Made by a program: the position numbers and the translations under genes
Source of the DNA: an uncultured Flavobacteriaceae bacterium
GTDB taxonomy: Bacteria; Bacteroidota; Bacteroidia; Flavobacteriales; Flavobacteriaceae
Length of the DNA: 39,449 bases
Direction of reading: 5' to 3'
Assembly (NCBI GenBank): GCA_913030895.1
Contig: CAJWGK010000010.1
Location: forward strand, 1-39,449
Shown: piece by piece, positions 17,432 to 25,962 of the stretch
Layout of the letters: each line of letters opens with the position of its first letter
How positions within the stretch are numbered: the first letter of the stretch is position 1
Notes under the pieces: model-generated
Databases searched by the model: none
What the model was told of the DNA's origin: nothing
The model's input: only the letters and a program-made list of their open reading frames with translations

Positions 17432-19051
17432 ATGATTTTTTCCAAAAAACCCATTCTACTCTCCATACTTTCGGGAGTTTTGTTGACCCTATCATGGCCA
17501 GTTAATGGGCTTTCATTTCTTATTTTTATTGGGCTTATTCCACTTTTATTTCTAGAGCATCAAATCGCTACAGACAATAAAAAAAGAAAAAAAGCAAGAC
17601 TTTTTGCCTACAGCTTCCTCAGCTTTTTTATTTGGAATTTGGGAACTACTTGGTGGATTATTAATTCCTCTGTTTTCGGGATGGTTTTTGCAGTTGTTTG
17701 CAATACTCTCTTTTATACTTTTTTGATTATGCTTTTCCATTGGGTCAAAAAAAGGTTGCCCTTGAGAACAGCCTATGTTTTTTTGGTCACTCTTTGGATT
17801 GCATTTGAGAAATTCCACTTAGAATGGGAGTTTTCATGGCCTTGGTTAAACTTAGGAAATGTATTTTCTGAGGATATACATTGGGTTCAATGGTATGAAT
17901 ATACAGGTGTTTTTGGTGGAAGCCTTTGGGTGTTAATTATCAACATCGGTGTGTTTGAAGCATTGAAAAATCACCCACCCAATTTAAAAAGTTCAAAATG
18001 GGTTATCAAACTCAGCCCTTGGCTAATTGGTATTGCAATACCAATTATTATTTCGGGTATAATTTTTACAACCCAATCAACAAAAAATGCAAATACTGAA
18101 GTTTTACTTCTACAGCCCAATATTGACCCATATGATGAAAAATACGATAAGGACAATCGTTACTTTTATAATTTAATGGTTGAGCTTTTTAGTGAAAAGA
18201 TTACCGAGAATACACATTATTTTTTTACCCCCGAAACTTATTTTGCATCTGGCTTGGGAGAACCCCTTAAAGAGTTTGATAAAAGTTTGCTTTATAAAGA
18301 TCTGGATTCTCTGCTTCAGGCGTTCCCTAAAACACAATTAATTACTGGAATCCAGTCCTATAATCTCTACAGCACAGACACGGAGCCAACACCAACTGCT
18401 AATGAAATGAGTAAGGGAATTTGGGTAGATTTTTATAATTCTGCATTAAAAATGCAAAATGGAACTCCGCCCGAATTTTATCATAAATCAAAGCTCGTTG
18501 TGGGCGTTGAAAATATGCCTTACAAAAGTTTCTTTAAACCCATTATAGGGGAATTCCTACTCGATCTCGGTGGAACCGTTTCAAGCAGGGTAACACAAAA
18601 AGAAAGAAGCGTATTTCAACACGAAACAATTGATTTAAAGGTTGGGCCTATAATTTGTTACGAATCCATTTATGGAGCATTTGTTACTGAATACGTGAGA
18701 AAAGGTGCTGATTTTTTAGCAATTATAACCAATGACGCATGGTGGGGAAATACTGCAGGACATAGACAATTACTCAGCTACGCAAGGTTAAGAGCGATCG
18801 AAAACAGAAGAAGTATCGTCAGGAGTGCAAATACAGGAATCTCAGCAATTATAAATGAAAAAGGAGAAGTCTTAAAACAATTAGCTTACGGTGAGAGAGG
18901 AGTATTGCGCGGTAGCTTTGCGCCAGCCAGCGAAATTACTTTTTATACCCAATACGGCGATTATATTGCTCGTTGGTCTGGGTTTATTATGGTTTTATTT
19001 TTCTTAATTGCGTTGAGCGGGCGATTAAAACAAGGTGATCGTTTCAAATGA
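17432..19051 (+). CDS. lnt: Apolipoprotein N-acyltransferase
   Basis: Lnt adds the third acyl chain to the N-terminal Cys of lipoproteins at the outer face of the inner membrane. The 539 residues hold about six N-terminal transmembrane helices (1-215), a nitrilase-like periplasmic domain (225-505) and a final helix. The catalytic triad is visible: E268 in TPETYF, K354 in HKSKLV and C409 in IICYESIYG. AWWGNTAGHRQ is the conserved loop after the Cys. DUF1573 and sulfatase lipoproteins in this window are natural substrates. Confidence 0.95.
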   Translation: MIFSKKPILLSILSGVLLTLSWPVNGLSFLIFIGLIPLLFLEHQIATDNKKRKKARLFAYSFLSFFIWNLGTTWWIINSSVFGMVFAVVCNTLFYTFLIMLFHWVKKRLPLRTAYVFLVTLWIAFEKFHLEWEFSWPWLNLGNVFSEDIHWVQWYEYTGVFGGSLWVLIINIGVFEALKNHPPNLKSSKWVIKLSPWLIGIAIPIIISGIIFTTQSTKNANTEVLLLQPNIDPYDEKYDKDNRYFYNLMVELFSEKITENTHYFFTPETYFASGLGEPLKEFDKSLLYKDLDSLLQAFPKTQLITGIQSYNLYSTDTEPTPTANEMSKGIWVDFYNSALKMQNGTPPEFYHKSKLVVGVENMPYKSFFKPIIGEFLLDLGGTVSSRVTQKERSVFQHETIDLKVGPIICYESIYGAFVTEYVRKGADFLAIITNDAWWGNTAGHRQLLSYARLRAIENRRSIVRSANTGISAIINEKGEVLKQLAYGERGVLRGSFAPASEITFYTQYGDYIARWSGFIMVLFFLIALSGRLKQGDRFK

Positions 19052-19125
19052 TTTTAATAAAATTAAAAACCTTTGATTAAGGAAAAACAAAAATTCTTGA
19101 TAAATCCAAAATGAATAATTATTAG

Positions 19126-19133
19126 TATTTTTG
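19126..19133 (+). promoter_or_regulatory. Candidate -7 element before the adenosyltransferase
   Basis: TATTTTTG matches TAnnTTTG exactly, about 70 bases before the start codon. The nearest TTG (19097-19099) is 26 bases upstream, wider than usual, so support is partial. Confidence 0.35.
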
Positions 19134-19204
19134 ACTGACTATACCCGAAAGATACGAGGTTAAAAACTCATCTGACTCTTATTTGATTAATGGAAGTGAT
19201 TAAT

Positions 19205-19777
19205 ATGGCTAGATTTAAATTATATACTAAAACTGGTGACGATGGAACTACAGGCTTGCTTTCTGGTAAGCGGGTAAGTAAACACCATGTTAGAATAAAA
19301 GCTTACGGCACCGTTGATGAGCTGAATGTTTGGGTTGGAATGCTTAGGAATTTCAAATCTGATAAAGATACTCAAGACACCCTTATCAAAATCCAACAAG
19401 AACTGATGACAATGGGCTCGCAATTAGCTGATGACGCGGCGTTTGAAGTTTCAAAGTTGGTCAATATTCTCGAACCTATTGATGAGGAGAATGTTCTTTT
19501 TTTAGAAAATCAAATTGACAAATTAAGCAACGCGCTACCCGAATTAAAAAACTTCGTAATTCCTGGCGGCCACCAAGCAGTTTCCTATACCCATCTTGCC
19601 CGATGCACATGTAGAAAAGCCGAGAGGTTTATTACAGAGCTTAATCAGGTAGAAAGTGTCCCTGAGATAATTATTGCCTACATCAATAGGCTCTCTGATT
19701 ATCTTTTTGTTCTATCCCGAAAATTTGCTCATGATCTATCTGTTAGCGAAATAAAATGGGTTCCTCAAAAAAAATAG
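19205..19777 (+). CDS. Cob(I)yrinic acid a,c-diamide adenosyltransferase (PduO type)
   Basis: The enzyme transfers the adenosyl group of ATP to cobalamin to make coenzyme B12. About 190 residues with the PduO features: LYTKTGDDGTTGLLSGKRV (ATP-binding N-terminus), YGTVDELNVWVG, FVIPGG and ARCTCRKAERF, followed by NRLSDYLFVLSR. I favour the ATG at 19205 because family members start only a few residues before TKTGD; 19190 would add five. No other B12 gene is near, so it probably serves salvage of imported cobalamin. Confidence 0.93.
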   Translation: MARFKLYTKTGDDGTTGLLSGKRVSKHHVRIKAYGTVDELNVWVGMLRNFKSDKDTQDTLIKIQQELMTMGSQLADDAAFEVSKLVNILEPIDEENVLFLENQIDKLSNALPELKNFVIPGGHQAVSYTHLARCTCRKAERFITELNQVESVPEIIIAYINRLSDYLFVLSRKFAHDLSVSEIKWVPQKK

Positions 19778-19786
19778 GGGTCGTAA

Positions 19787-19817
19787 CTTGTCTAATTCCA
19801 TTAAAAATTTATTTTTG
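19787..19817 (+). promoter_or_regulatory. Promoter of the DUF2795 gene
   Basis: CTTG (19787-19790), a 19-base spacer and TATTTTTG (19810-19817) fit the Bacteroidota promoter pattern. The start codon is 17 bases after the -7 box, so the leader is short. Confidence 0.5.
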
Positions 19818-19834
19818 CACAAATTTGTTGACCT

Positions 19835-20056
19835 ATGTATTGGACATTAGAACTTGCATCCTACCTAAGTGACGCTCCTTGGCCCGCAACCAAAGACGAA
19901 TTGATTGATTTCTCTATCCGAACTGGTGCTCCCCTCGAGGTGGTTGAAAATCTTCAGTCTATGGAAGATGAAGGGGATGTATACGAGTCAATAGAAGAAA
20001 TTTGGCCTGATTTTCCAACCGAAGAAGACTACCTCTGGAACGAGGATGAATATTAA
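19835..20056 (+). CDS. DUF2795 family small acidic protein
   Basis: A 73-residue acidic protein. The first 50 residues, with MYWTLELASYLSDAPWPATK and DFSIRTGAPLEVVENLQ, match the DUF2795 pattern, a small helical fold of unknown function. The last 20 residues are rich in Asp, Glu, Trp and Tyr. It has its own promoter and terminator, so it looks like a single-gene unit between the adenosyltransferase and secA. Confidence 0.85.
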   Translation: MYWTLELASYLSDAPWPATKDELIDFSIRTGAPLEVVENLQSMEDEGDVYESIEEIWPDFPTEEDYLWNEDEY

Positions 20057-20073
20057 TCTTCTAAATCTAAAAG

Positions 20074-20103
20074 TAAAAGTCTCTCTAGAGGCTTTTTTTT
20101 TAT
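20074..20103 (+). terminator. Rho-independent terminator after the DUF2795 gene
   Basis: AAAAGTCTC and GAGGCTTTT pair around a TCTA loop (with one G-T pair), followed by a run of eight or more T. It ends the DUF2795 unit about 30 bases before secA. Confidence 0.8.
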
Positions 20104-20132
20104 TTATTTTTATTGCGATTTAAAATAACCGA

Positions 20133-23100
20133 ATGAGCCTATTAAATTCAGTTTTAAAAGTATTTGTAGGGGATAAAACCAAAAAAGACCTCGCTGGAAT
20201 ACTACCCCTTGTAAGCGAAATCAATCAATATTTTGATTCCTACAACGAGCTTAGTAATGACCAACTAAGAAATAAAACCCAGGGGTTTAAAGACCTCATC
20301 AATAAAAACCTCAATCAAGTTCAAGATCAAATCAACGAGTTGAAAATTGAAATCAATCAGACAGATGATATTGATCAAAAAGAAAACTTATACCAGCAAG
20401 TGGATGATTTGACAACACAAATCAGAGAAATTACTGCTGAGACACTAGAAAAAATATTACCTGAAGCCTTTGCTGTGGTTAAAGAAACAGCTCGTAGATT
20501 TGTAGAAAATACCTCAATTGAAGTCACGGCGAGTGAGTTTGATAGAATGCTTTCCCAAAACAAATCCTACATCAAGCTAAGCGGTGACAAAGCTCATTGG
20601 TCAAATTCTTGGGATGCAGCAGGAAAGCCCGTTGTGTGGGATATGATTCATTATGATGTTCAACTTATTGGTGGAATCGTATTACATCAAGGAAAGATTG
20701 CTGAAATGCAAACAGGAGAAGGTAAAACCTTAGTCGCTACATTGCCTGTTTACCTCAATGCACTTACCGGTCGAGGTGTTCACTTGGTTACCGTAAACGA
20801 TTATCTCGCCAAAAGAGACAGTGCTTGGATGGGACCTCTATTTGAATTCCATGGCCTCAGCGTCGATTGTATTGACTACCACAAACCCAACAGTCCTCAG
20901 AGACGAAAAGCCTACCACGCCGATATTACCTATGGCACTAACAATGAATTTGGTTTTGATTACTTAAGAGATAATATGGCTCATACACCCGAAGATCTGG
21001 TACAACCAAAACACCATTACGCCATTGTAGATGAGGTAGATTCTGTTCTAATTGACGATGCACGTACCCCACTGATCATCTCAGGCCCTACACCAGAGGG
21101 CGATAGACATGAGTTTGATCTTTTAAAACCTAAAGTGTCATCATTGGTTGCAAAACAACGAACCTATCTAACAGGAGTTTTAGCTGAAGCCAAGAAAAAA
21201 ATTACTGAAGGTGACACCAAAGAAGGTGGAATTCTTTTATTAAGAGTTTATCGAGGACTACCCAAAAACAAAAGTTTAATTAAGTTCCTAAGTCAGGAAG
21301 GGGTCAAACAACTACTCCAAAAGACTGAGAACTTTTATATGCAGGACAACAACAGGGAAATGCATCAGATTGATGCTGAACTGTTTTTTACCATAGACGA
21401 AAAAAATAACCAAATCGAATTGACAGATAAAGGAATTGAAACCTTATCGTCAGATGTAGAAGATAAAAACTTTTTTGTGCTTCCAGATATAGGAGGTGAA
21501 ATTGCTAAAATTGAAGTACAGGAACTCGAACCCAAAGAGGAAGCCCTTCTCAAAGAGGAACTATTTAAAGAATTTAGTGTTAAGGGGGAACGGATTCATT
21601 CAATGAACCAATTGTTTAAAGCTTACACGCTTTTCGAAAAAGACATTGAATATGTGGTGATGGAAAACAAAGTGATGATCGTCGATGAACAAACTGGACG
21701 AATCATGGATGGTAGAAGATATTCTGACGGACTACACCAAGCTATCGAGGCTAAAGAAAATGTAAAAATTGAGGCAGCAACCCAAACATTTGCGACAATA
21801 ACCTTGCAAAACTATTTCAGAATGTATGAAAAACTTTCTGGAATGACAGGAACTGCGATCACTGAGGCAGGAGAGTTTTGGGAGATTTACAAACTTGATG
21901 TGATTGAAATTCCCACCAATCGCCCTATTGCGCGAAAGGACCGGGAAGATTTAATTTATAAGACCAAGAGGGAAAAATACAATGCCGTTATTGAGGAAGT
22001 CACCGCGCTCTCAAAAGCTGGTAGACCCATTTTGATTGGTACTACCTCAGTGGAAATATCTGAGCTTTTAAGTAAAATGCTCCATATCAGAAAAATACAC
22101 CACAACGTTTTAAACGCAAAATTACACAAGAAAGAAGCCGACATTGTCGCCGAAGCAGGAAACCCTGGAGTGGTAACTATTGCGACTAATATGGCAGGTC
22201 GTGGAACAGATATTAAACTTTCAGATAAAGTTAAACAGGCAGGTGGATTAGCGATTATTGGAACAGAAAGACATGACTCACGCAGGGTAGATCGCCAGCT
22301 TCGAGGTCGTTCCGGACGACAGGGTGATCCTGGAAGTTCCCAATTCTATGTATCACTAGAGGATAACTTGATGAGACTCTTTGGTTCAGAACGCGTAGCT
22401 AAGGTAATGGACAGAATGGGTCTTGAAGAAGGTGAAGTCATTCAGCATTCTATGATGACTAAGTCCATTGAACGTGCCCAGAAAAAAGTTGAAGAAAATA
22501 ATTTTGGCATACGAAAAAGATTACTCGAGTATGATGATGTAATGAGCGCCCAGCGGGAAGTAATTTATAAAAGAAGAAAACACGCCCTAAGCGGAACAAG
22601 GCTCAAATTGGACATCGCCAACATACTTTTCGAGACCTGTGAGGAAATCGTTATGACCAATAAGGGGTCGAGTGATTTCAAAAATTTTGAATTTGAGTTG
22701 ATTAGTAACTTCTCAATGACTTCACCGATTGACGCGGAAGAGTTTAAGGAAACTCCTGATAATGAGATTATTAACAAACTATTTGAACTTCTTAATCAAA
22801 ATTATAGTGATAAAATTGCTGCAAACGCAGCATTAGCTTTTCCGGTCATCAAAAATGTTTATGAAAGACCTGGCAATACCTACGAAAGGATAGTGGTTCC
22901 TTTTACTGATGGTATCAAAACCTTAAACGTAGTGACTAATCTTAAAAAAGCATACGAAAGTGAGGGGAAATACTTGATTGAGGACTTTGAAAGAAACATT
23001 ACTTTGGCACTGATAGACGAAGCTTGGAAGACTCACCTCAGAAAAATGGATGAACTTAAACAATCGGTTCAACTAGCGGTTCATGAACAAAAAGATCCTT

Positions 23101-23495
23101 TACTGATATACAAGTTTGAGGCATTTGAGCTTTTCAAGATTATGATCAATAGTTTGAATAAAGAAGTCCTATCCTTCTTGTTTAAGGGTGGGTTACCCCA
23201 ACAAAGTGAATCGCAAATTCAAGAAGCCAAAAAACCTGTTACTCCAAAGGGATATAAAACCACCAAAGATGAAGTATACAACACGGATGAACTTGCCCAG
23301 AGAAATCGAAGTGCAGGTGCAGCAGCGGGGGGTCCTCAACGCACTGCCGTAGAAACCATCATAAGAGAGATGCCAAAAATTGGTAGAAATGAAAAGGTGG
23401 TCATCAAAAATGTTAGTACTGGCGAAACCAAAACCGTCAAATTCAAACAAGCAGAACCCCTAATAAAAAAAGGTGAGTGGGTCATAAGCAATTAA
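20133..23495 (+). CDS. secA: Preprotein translocase ATPase SecA
   Basis: SecA drives unfolded proteins through SecYEG. Walker A MQTGEGKT lies at 192-199 and DEVD at 300-303; the TNMAGRGTDIKL and ERHDSRRVDRQLRGRSGRQGD motifs mark the second ATPase domain. At 1120 residues it is about 220 longer than E. coli SecA: one insertion follows residue 340 and is rich in charged and Gln residues, which is usual in Bacteroidota. The C-terminus lacks the Cys-rich zinc/SecB-binding tail and ends instead in MPKIGRNEKVVIKNV and a basic stretch. The start is about 30 bases after a terminator. Confidence 0.97.
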   Translation: MSLLNSVLKVFVGDKTKKDLAGILPLVSEINQYFDSYNELSNDQLRNKTQGFKDLINKNLNQVQDQINELKIEINQTDDIDQKENLYQQVDDLTTQIREITAETLEKILPEAFAVVKETARRFVENTSIEVTASEFDRMLSQNKSYIKLSGDKAHWSNSWDAAGKPVVWDMIHYDVQLIGGIVLHQGKIAEMQTGEGKTLVATLPVYLNALTGRGVHLVTVNDYLAKRDSAWMGPLFEFHGLSVDCIDYHKPNSPQRRKAYHADITYGTNNEFGFDYLRDNMAHTPEDLVQPKHHYAIVDEVDSVLIDDARTPLIISGPTPEGDRHEFDLLKPKVSSLVAKQRTYLTGVLAEAKKKITEGDTKEGGILLLRVYRGLPKNKSLIKFLSQEGVKQLLQKTENFYMQDNNREMHQIDAELFFTIDEKNNQIELTDKGIETLSSDVEDKNFFVLPDIGGEIAKIEVQELEPKEEALLKEELFKEFSVKGERIHSMNQLFKAYTLFEKDIEYVVMENKVMIVDEQTGRIMDGRRYSDGLHQAIEAKENVKIEAATQTFATITLQNYFRMYEKLSGMTGTAITEAGEFWEIYKLDVIEIPTNRPIARKDREDLIYKTKREKYNAVIEEVTALSKAGRPILIGTTSVEISELLSKMLHIRKIHHNVLNAKLHKKEADIVAEAGNPGVVTIATNMAGRGTDIKLSDKVKQAGGLAIIGTERHDSRRVDRQLRGRSGRQGDPGSSQFYVSLEDNLMRLFGSERVAKVMDRMGLEEGEVIQHSMMTKSIERAQKKVEENNFGIRKRLLEYDDVMSAQREVIYKRRKHALSGTRLKLDIANILFETCEEIVMTNKGSSDFKNFEFELISNFSMTSPIDAEEFKETPDNEIINKLFELLNQNYSDKIAANAALAFPVIKNVYERPGNTYERIVVPFTDGIKTLNVVTNLKKAYESEGKYLIEDFERNITLALIDEAWKTHLRKMDELKQSVQLAVHEQKDPLLIYKFEAFELFKIMINSLNKEVLSFLFKGGLPQQSESQIQEAKKPVTPKGYKTTKDEVYNTDELAQRNRSAGAAAGGPQRTAVETIIREMPKIGRNEKVVIKNVSTGETKTVKFKQAEPLIKKGEWVISN

Positions 23496-23528
23496 ATTTA
23501 TAAATTAGTGAGGTATTAAAATTGCTTC

Positions 23529-24791
23529 ATGGAGGTTTATGCAAACGTTTTATTATGGGTTATACCAATCTTCATTGTGTTAATTCTTATTGAGATTGTC
23601 TACGGACACATTAAGAAAAAGCAGACTTACACTTATATGGACACCCTATCCAGCCTTAGTTCTGGAATGACCAATATTCTAAAGGATATCTTGGGGTTAG
23701 TCGTTGTTGTGATCTCCTACCCCTATTTACTTGGTAAATTATCGATTTTCACCATAGAAAACTCACTTTTGGTTTATATCGTAGCATTTATATGTGTAGA
23801 TTTTTCTGGTTACTGGACGCACCGCTTGAATCACAAAATCAATCTTTTTTGGAATCAACACATAATCCACCACAGCAGTGAGGAATTTAACTTGGCCTGT
23901 GCGCTAAGACAAAGTTTTTCAGATTTAATAGGCTATACGGCATTGTTTTTAATTCCTGCCGCTGTTGTGGGTGTACCTGCCGAGGTAATTACTCTCTTGG
24001 CTCCGCTGCATTTGTTTGGTCAATTTTGGTATCACACCCAACATATTGGAAAACTTGGATTTCTTGAATATTTTTTAGTTACCCCATCACAACATCGCGT
24101 GCATCACGCTATCAACCCCATTTATATTGATAAAAATCTCGCACCTATATTTTGTGTATGGGATCGTTGGTTTGGTACATTTCAAGAAGAATTGGCGGAT
24201 GAACCTCCAGTATACGGAGTCTTAAAACCTGTACGTACCTGGAACCCTATAATCATAAATTTTCAACACCTTTGGGGATTGATTTTTGACGCTTGGTACA
24301 CCCGATCATGGAAAGAAAAGCTAACACTTTGGTGGCAGCCAACAGGTTACCGGCCTATAGATGTGAAGGAAAGATTTCCGAGAAAATTAGTTACCGAAAT
24401 TAATGAAATGGAAAAATACAATCCACAAGCTGGAGTTCTGAAAAGAAGTTGGGCATTGTTTCAATGGTTGGGAACAACTTCGATGCTATTCCTATTATTA
24501 GCAAACTACCCTGATTTTGGGAATTTTCAAGCGCTACTTTTTGGAGGGCTCATATTGCTCAGTATTTCTGGATATACCTCTGTGATGGATGGTCACCATT
24601 GGGCATATAATTTTGAAATCGCTCGAAATTTTATTGGTTTATTATTTTTTATTATTCCCAATCAAAATATTTTTTACTTGGGTACAATGCCATGGTTGTT
24701 CTATTTTGGTTTGACCTATTTCAGTTTAAGCCTTATGAGTTCTTTATTTCTTGACGAGCGATTGAAAATTAATTTACTTAATGAGGGCTAA
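23529..24791 (+). CDS. Sterol desaturase / fatty acid hydroxylase family membrane protein
   Basis: A 420-residue multi-pass membrane protein. The di-iron histidine boxes are complete: HRLNH, HIIHH and HRVHH, with WYHTQHIG between the second and third. These enzymes hydroxylate or desaturate lipids using O2. The family core is about 280 residues; here a C-terminal extension of about 130 residues adds three or four hydrophobic segments. The substrate is unknown; bacterial members act on fatty acids, sphingolipids, ether lipids or carotenoids. It overlaps the glycosyltransferase gene by 11 bases, suggesting coupled expression. Confidence 0.9.
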   Translation: MEVYANVLLWVIPIFIVLILIEIVYGHIKKKQTYTYMDTLSSLSSGMTNILKDILGLVVVVISYPYLLGKLSIFTIENSLLVYIVAFICVDFSGYWTHRLNHKINLFWNQHIIHHSSEEFNLACALRQSFSDLIGYTALFLIPAAVVGVPAEVITLLAPLHLFGQFWYHTQHIGKLGFLEYFLVTPSQHRVHHAINPIYIDKNLAPIFCVWDRWFGTFQEELADEPPVYGVLKPVRTWNPIIINFQHLWGLIFDAWYTRSWKEKLTLWWQPTGYRPIDVKERFPRKLVTEINEMEKYNPQAGVLKRSWALFQWLGTTSMLFLLLANYPDFGNFQALLFGGLILLSISGYTSVMDGHHWAYNFEIARNFIGLLFFIIPNQNIFYLGTMPWLFYFGLTYFSLSLMSSLFLDERLKINLLNEG

Positions 24792-25926
24792 AAAAAAAGT
24801 ACTCATACTAGGCCCTGCCCACCCCTATCGTGGTGGGATAGCAGAGACACAAAATTACATAGCGCAAAAACTTTCACAATTAGGGCACGAAGTAATGGTT
24901 TACACCTTTACATTTCAATACCCTAGAATACTTTTTCCAGGTAAAACTCAGTACAGCTCAAGTCCAATTCCCAAGGGCATTAAAATAAATAGAAAGGTTC
25001 ACAGTATCAACCTATTTAACTGGATTAAAGTGGCGAATCAAATCAATGAATATGCGCCCGAAATTGTTCTTTTTCGCTACTGGACGCCATTTCTGGCCCC
25101 TTGTTGGAATGGTATCGCAAGAGGTCTTCATAAAAAAATAATCAAAGTTGCTCTGGTTGATAACTGGCTACCGCATGAACGTAAGCCTTGGGATGGAATC
25201 ATGAATAATTTATTTGCAAGTAAAATGGATGCATTTTCTACGCTTTCTAATGCCGTTGCCAATGAAATCAAAATTAACCAACCCAATAAACCCATCTGGT
25301 CAGGTTTTCATCCTATTCCCGAAAATCTCCCTAGCACAATTTTAAAGGAAGAAGCAAGAAGAAAATTAGGTTGGCCTGAGGATGAAAAAATTGTTTTATT
25401 TTTTGGACTGATAAGAAAATACAAGGGGTTAGACTTATTAATCAAAGCCTTTTCAAAAGAGCCATTAAAATCTTCAAACGCCCTTTTGGTCATTGTTGGT
25501 GAAGCCTATGAAAAAATAGAAAAATACACAAGACTTATTGAAGATCTTCAACTGAAAGATCGTATTATATGTGACTTTAATTACGCGAATGCCGATCGAG
25601 CGAGGGATGTTATTTGTGCAGCAGATGTAGTAGCCCAGACCTATCGAAGCGCGACCCAAAGTGGTGTAACTCCCCTAGCATATTACTATCAAACACCATT
25701 ATTAGTCTCTGATCTTCCTGGATTAAAAGATCCTATTGAAAAGGACGATACAGGAATTGTAACTGAAAATTCACCGAGAAAAATTGCTGAAAACTTATTT
25801 GAAATATTAAAAAATAATACCCTTTTAAAATATCAAAAAAAATTAAGTAATGCATCAAATAAGTATACTTGGGAATCCTATAGCGAATTAATGCTAAAGT
25901 TTATCCAGGGTTTTAACGAGCGCTAA
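24781..25926 (+). CDS. GT4-type glycosyltransferase
   Basis: A 381-residue GT-B fold enzyme. The N-terminal domain begins KVLILGPAHPYRGGIAET with the glycine-rich loop of GT4 donors/acceptors. The C-terminal Rossmann domain starts near residue 200 with KIVLFFGLIRKYKGLDLLI and carries the nucleotide-sugar region around RSATQSGVTPLAYYYQTP and PVL-like VSDLPGL. The role is likely cell-surface glycolipid or polysaccharide assembly. The sugar and acceptor cannot be read from sequence. It overlaps the upstream fatty-acid-hydroxylase-family gene by 11 bases. Confidence 0.9.
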   Translation: MRAKKKVLILGPAHPYRGGIAETQNYIAQKLSQLGHEVMVYTFTFQYPRILFPGKTQYSSSPIPKGIKINRKVHSINLFNWIKVANQINEYAPEIVLFRYWTPFLAPCWNGIARGLHKKIIKVALVDNWLPHERKPWDGIMNNLFASKMDAFSTLSNAVANEIKINQPNKPIWSGFHPIPENLPSTILKEEARRKLGWPEDEKIVLFFGLIRKYKGLDLLIKAFSKEPLKSSNALLVIVGEAYEKIEKYTRLIEDLQLKDRIICDFNYANADRARDVICAADVVAQTYRSATQSGVTPLAYYYQTPLLVSDLPGLKDPIEKDDTGIVTENSPRKIAENLFEILKNNTLLKYQKKLSNASNKYTWESYSELMLKFIQGFNER

Positions 25927-25932
25927 TAAAAC

Positions 25933-25940
25933 TAAATTTG
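25933..25940 (+). promoter_or_regulatory. Candidate -7 element for the sulfatase gene
   Basis: TAAATTTG matches TAnnTTTG exactly, 22 bases before the sulfatase ATG, but no -33 element is clear. Confidence 0.4.
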
Positions 25941-25962
25941 TAATTTTAAAAAAACTACAACA

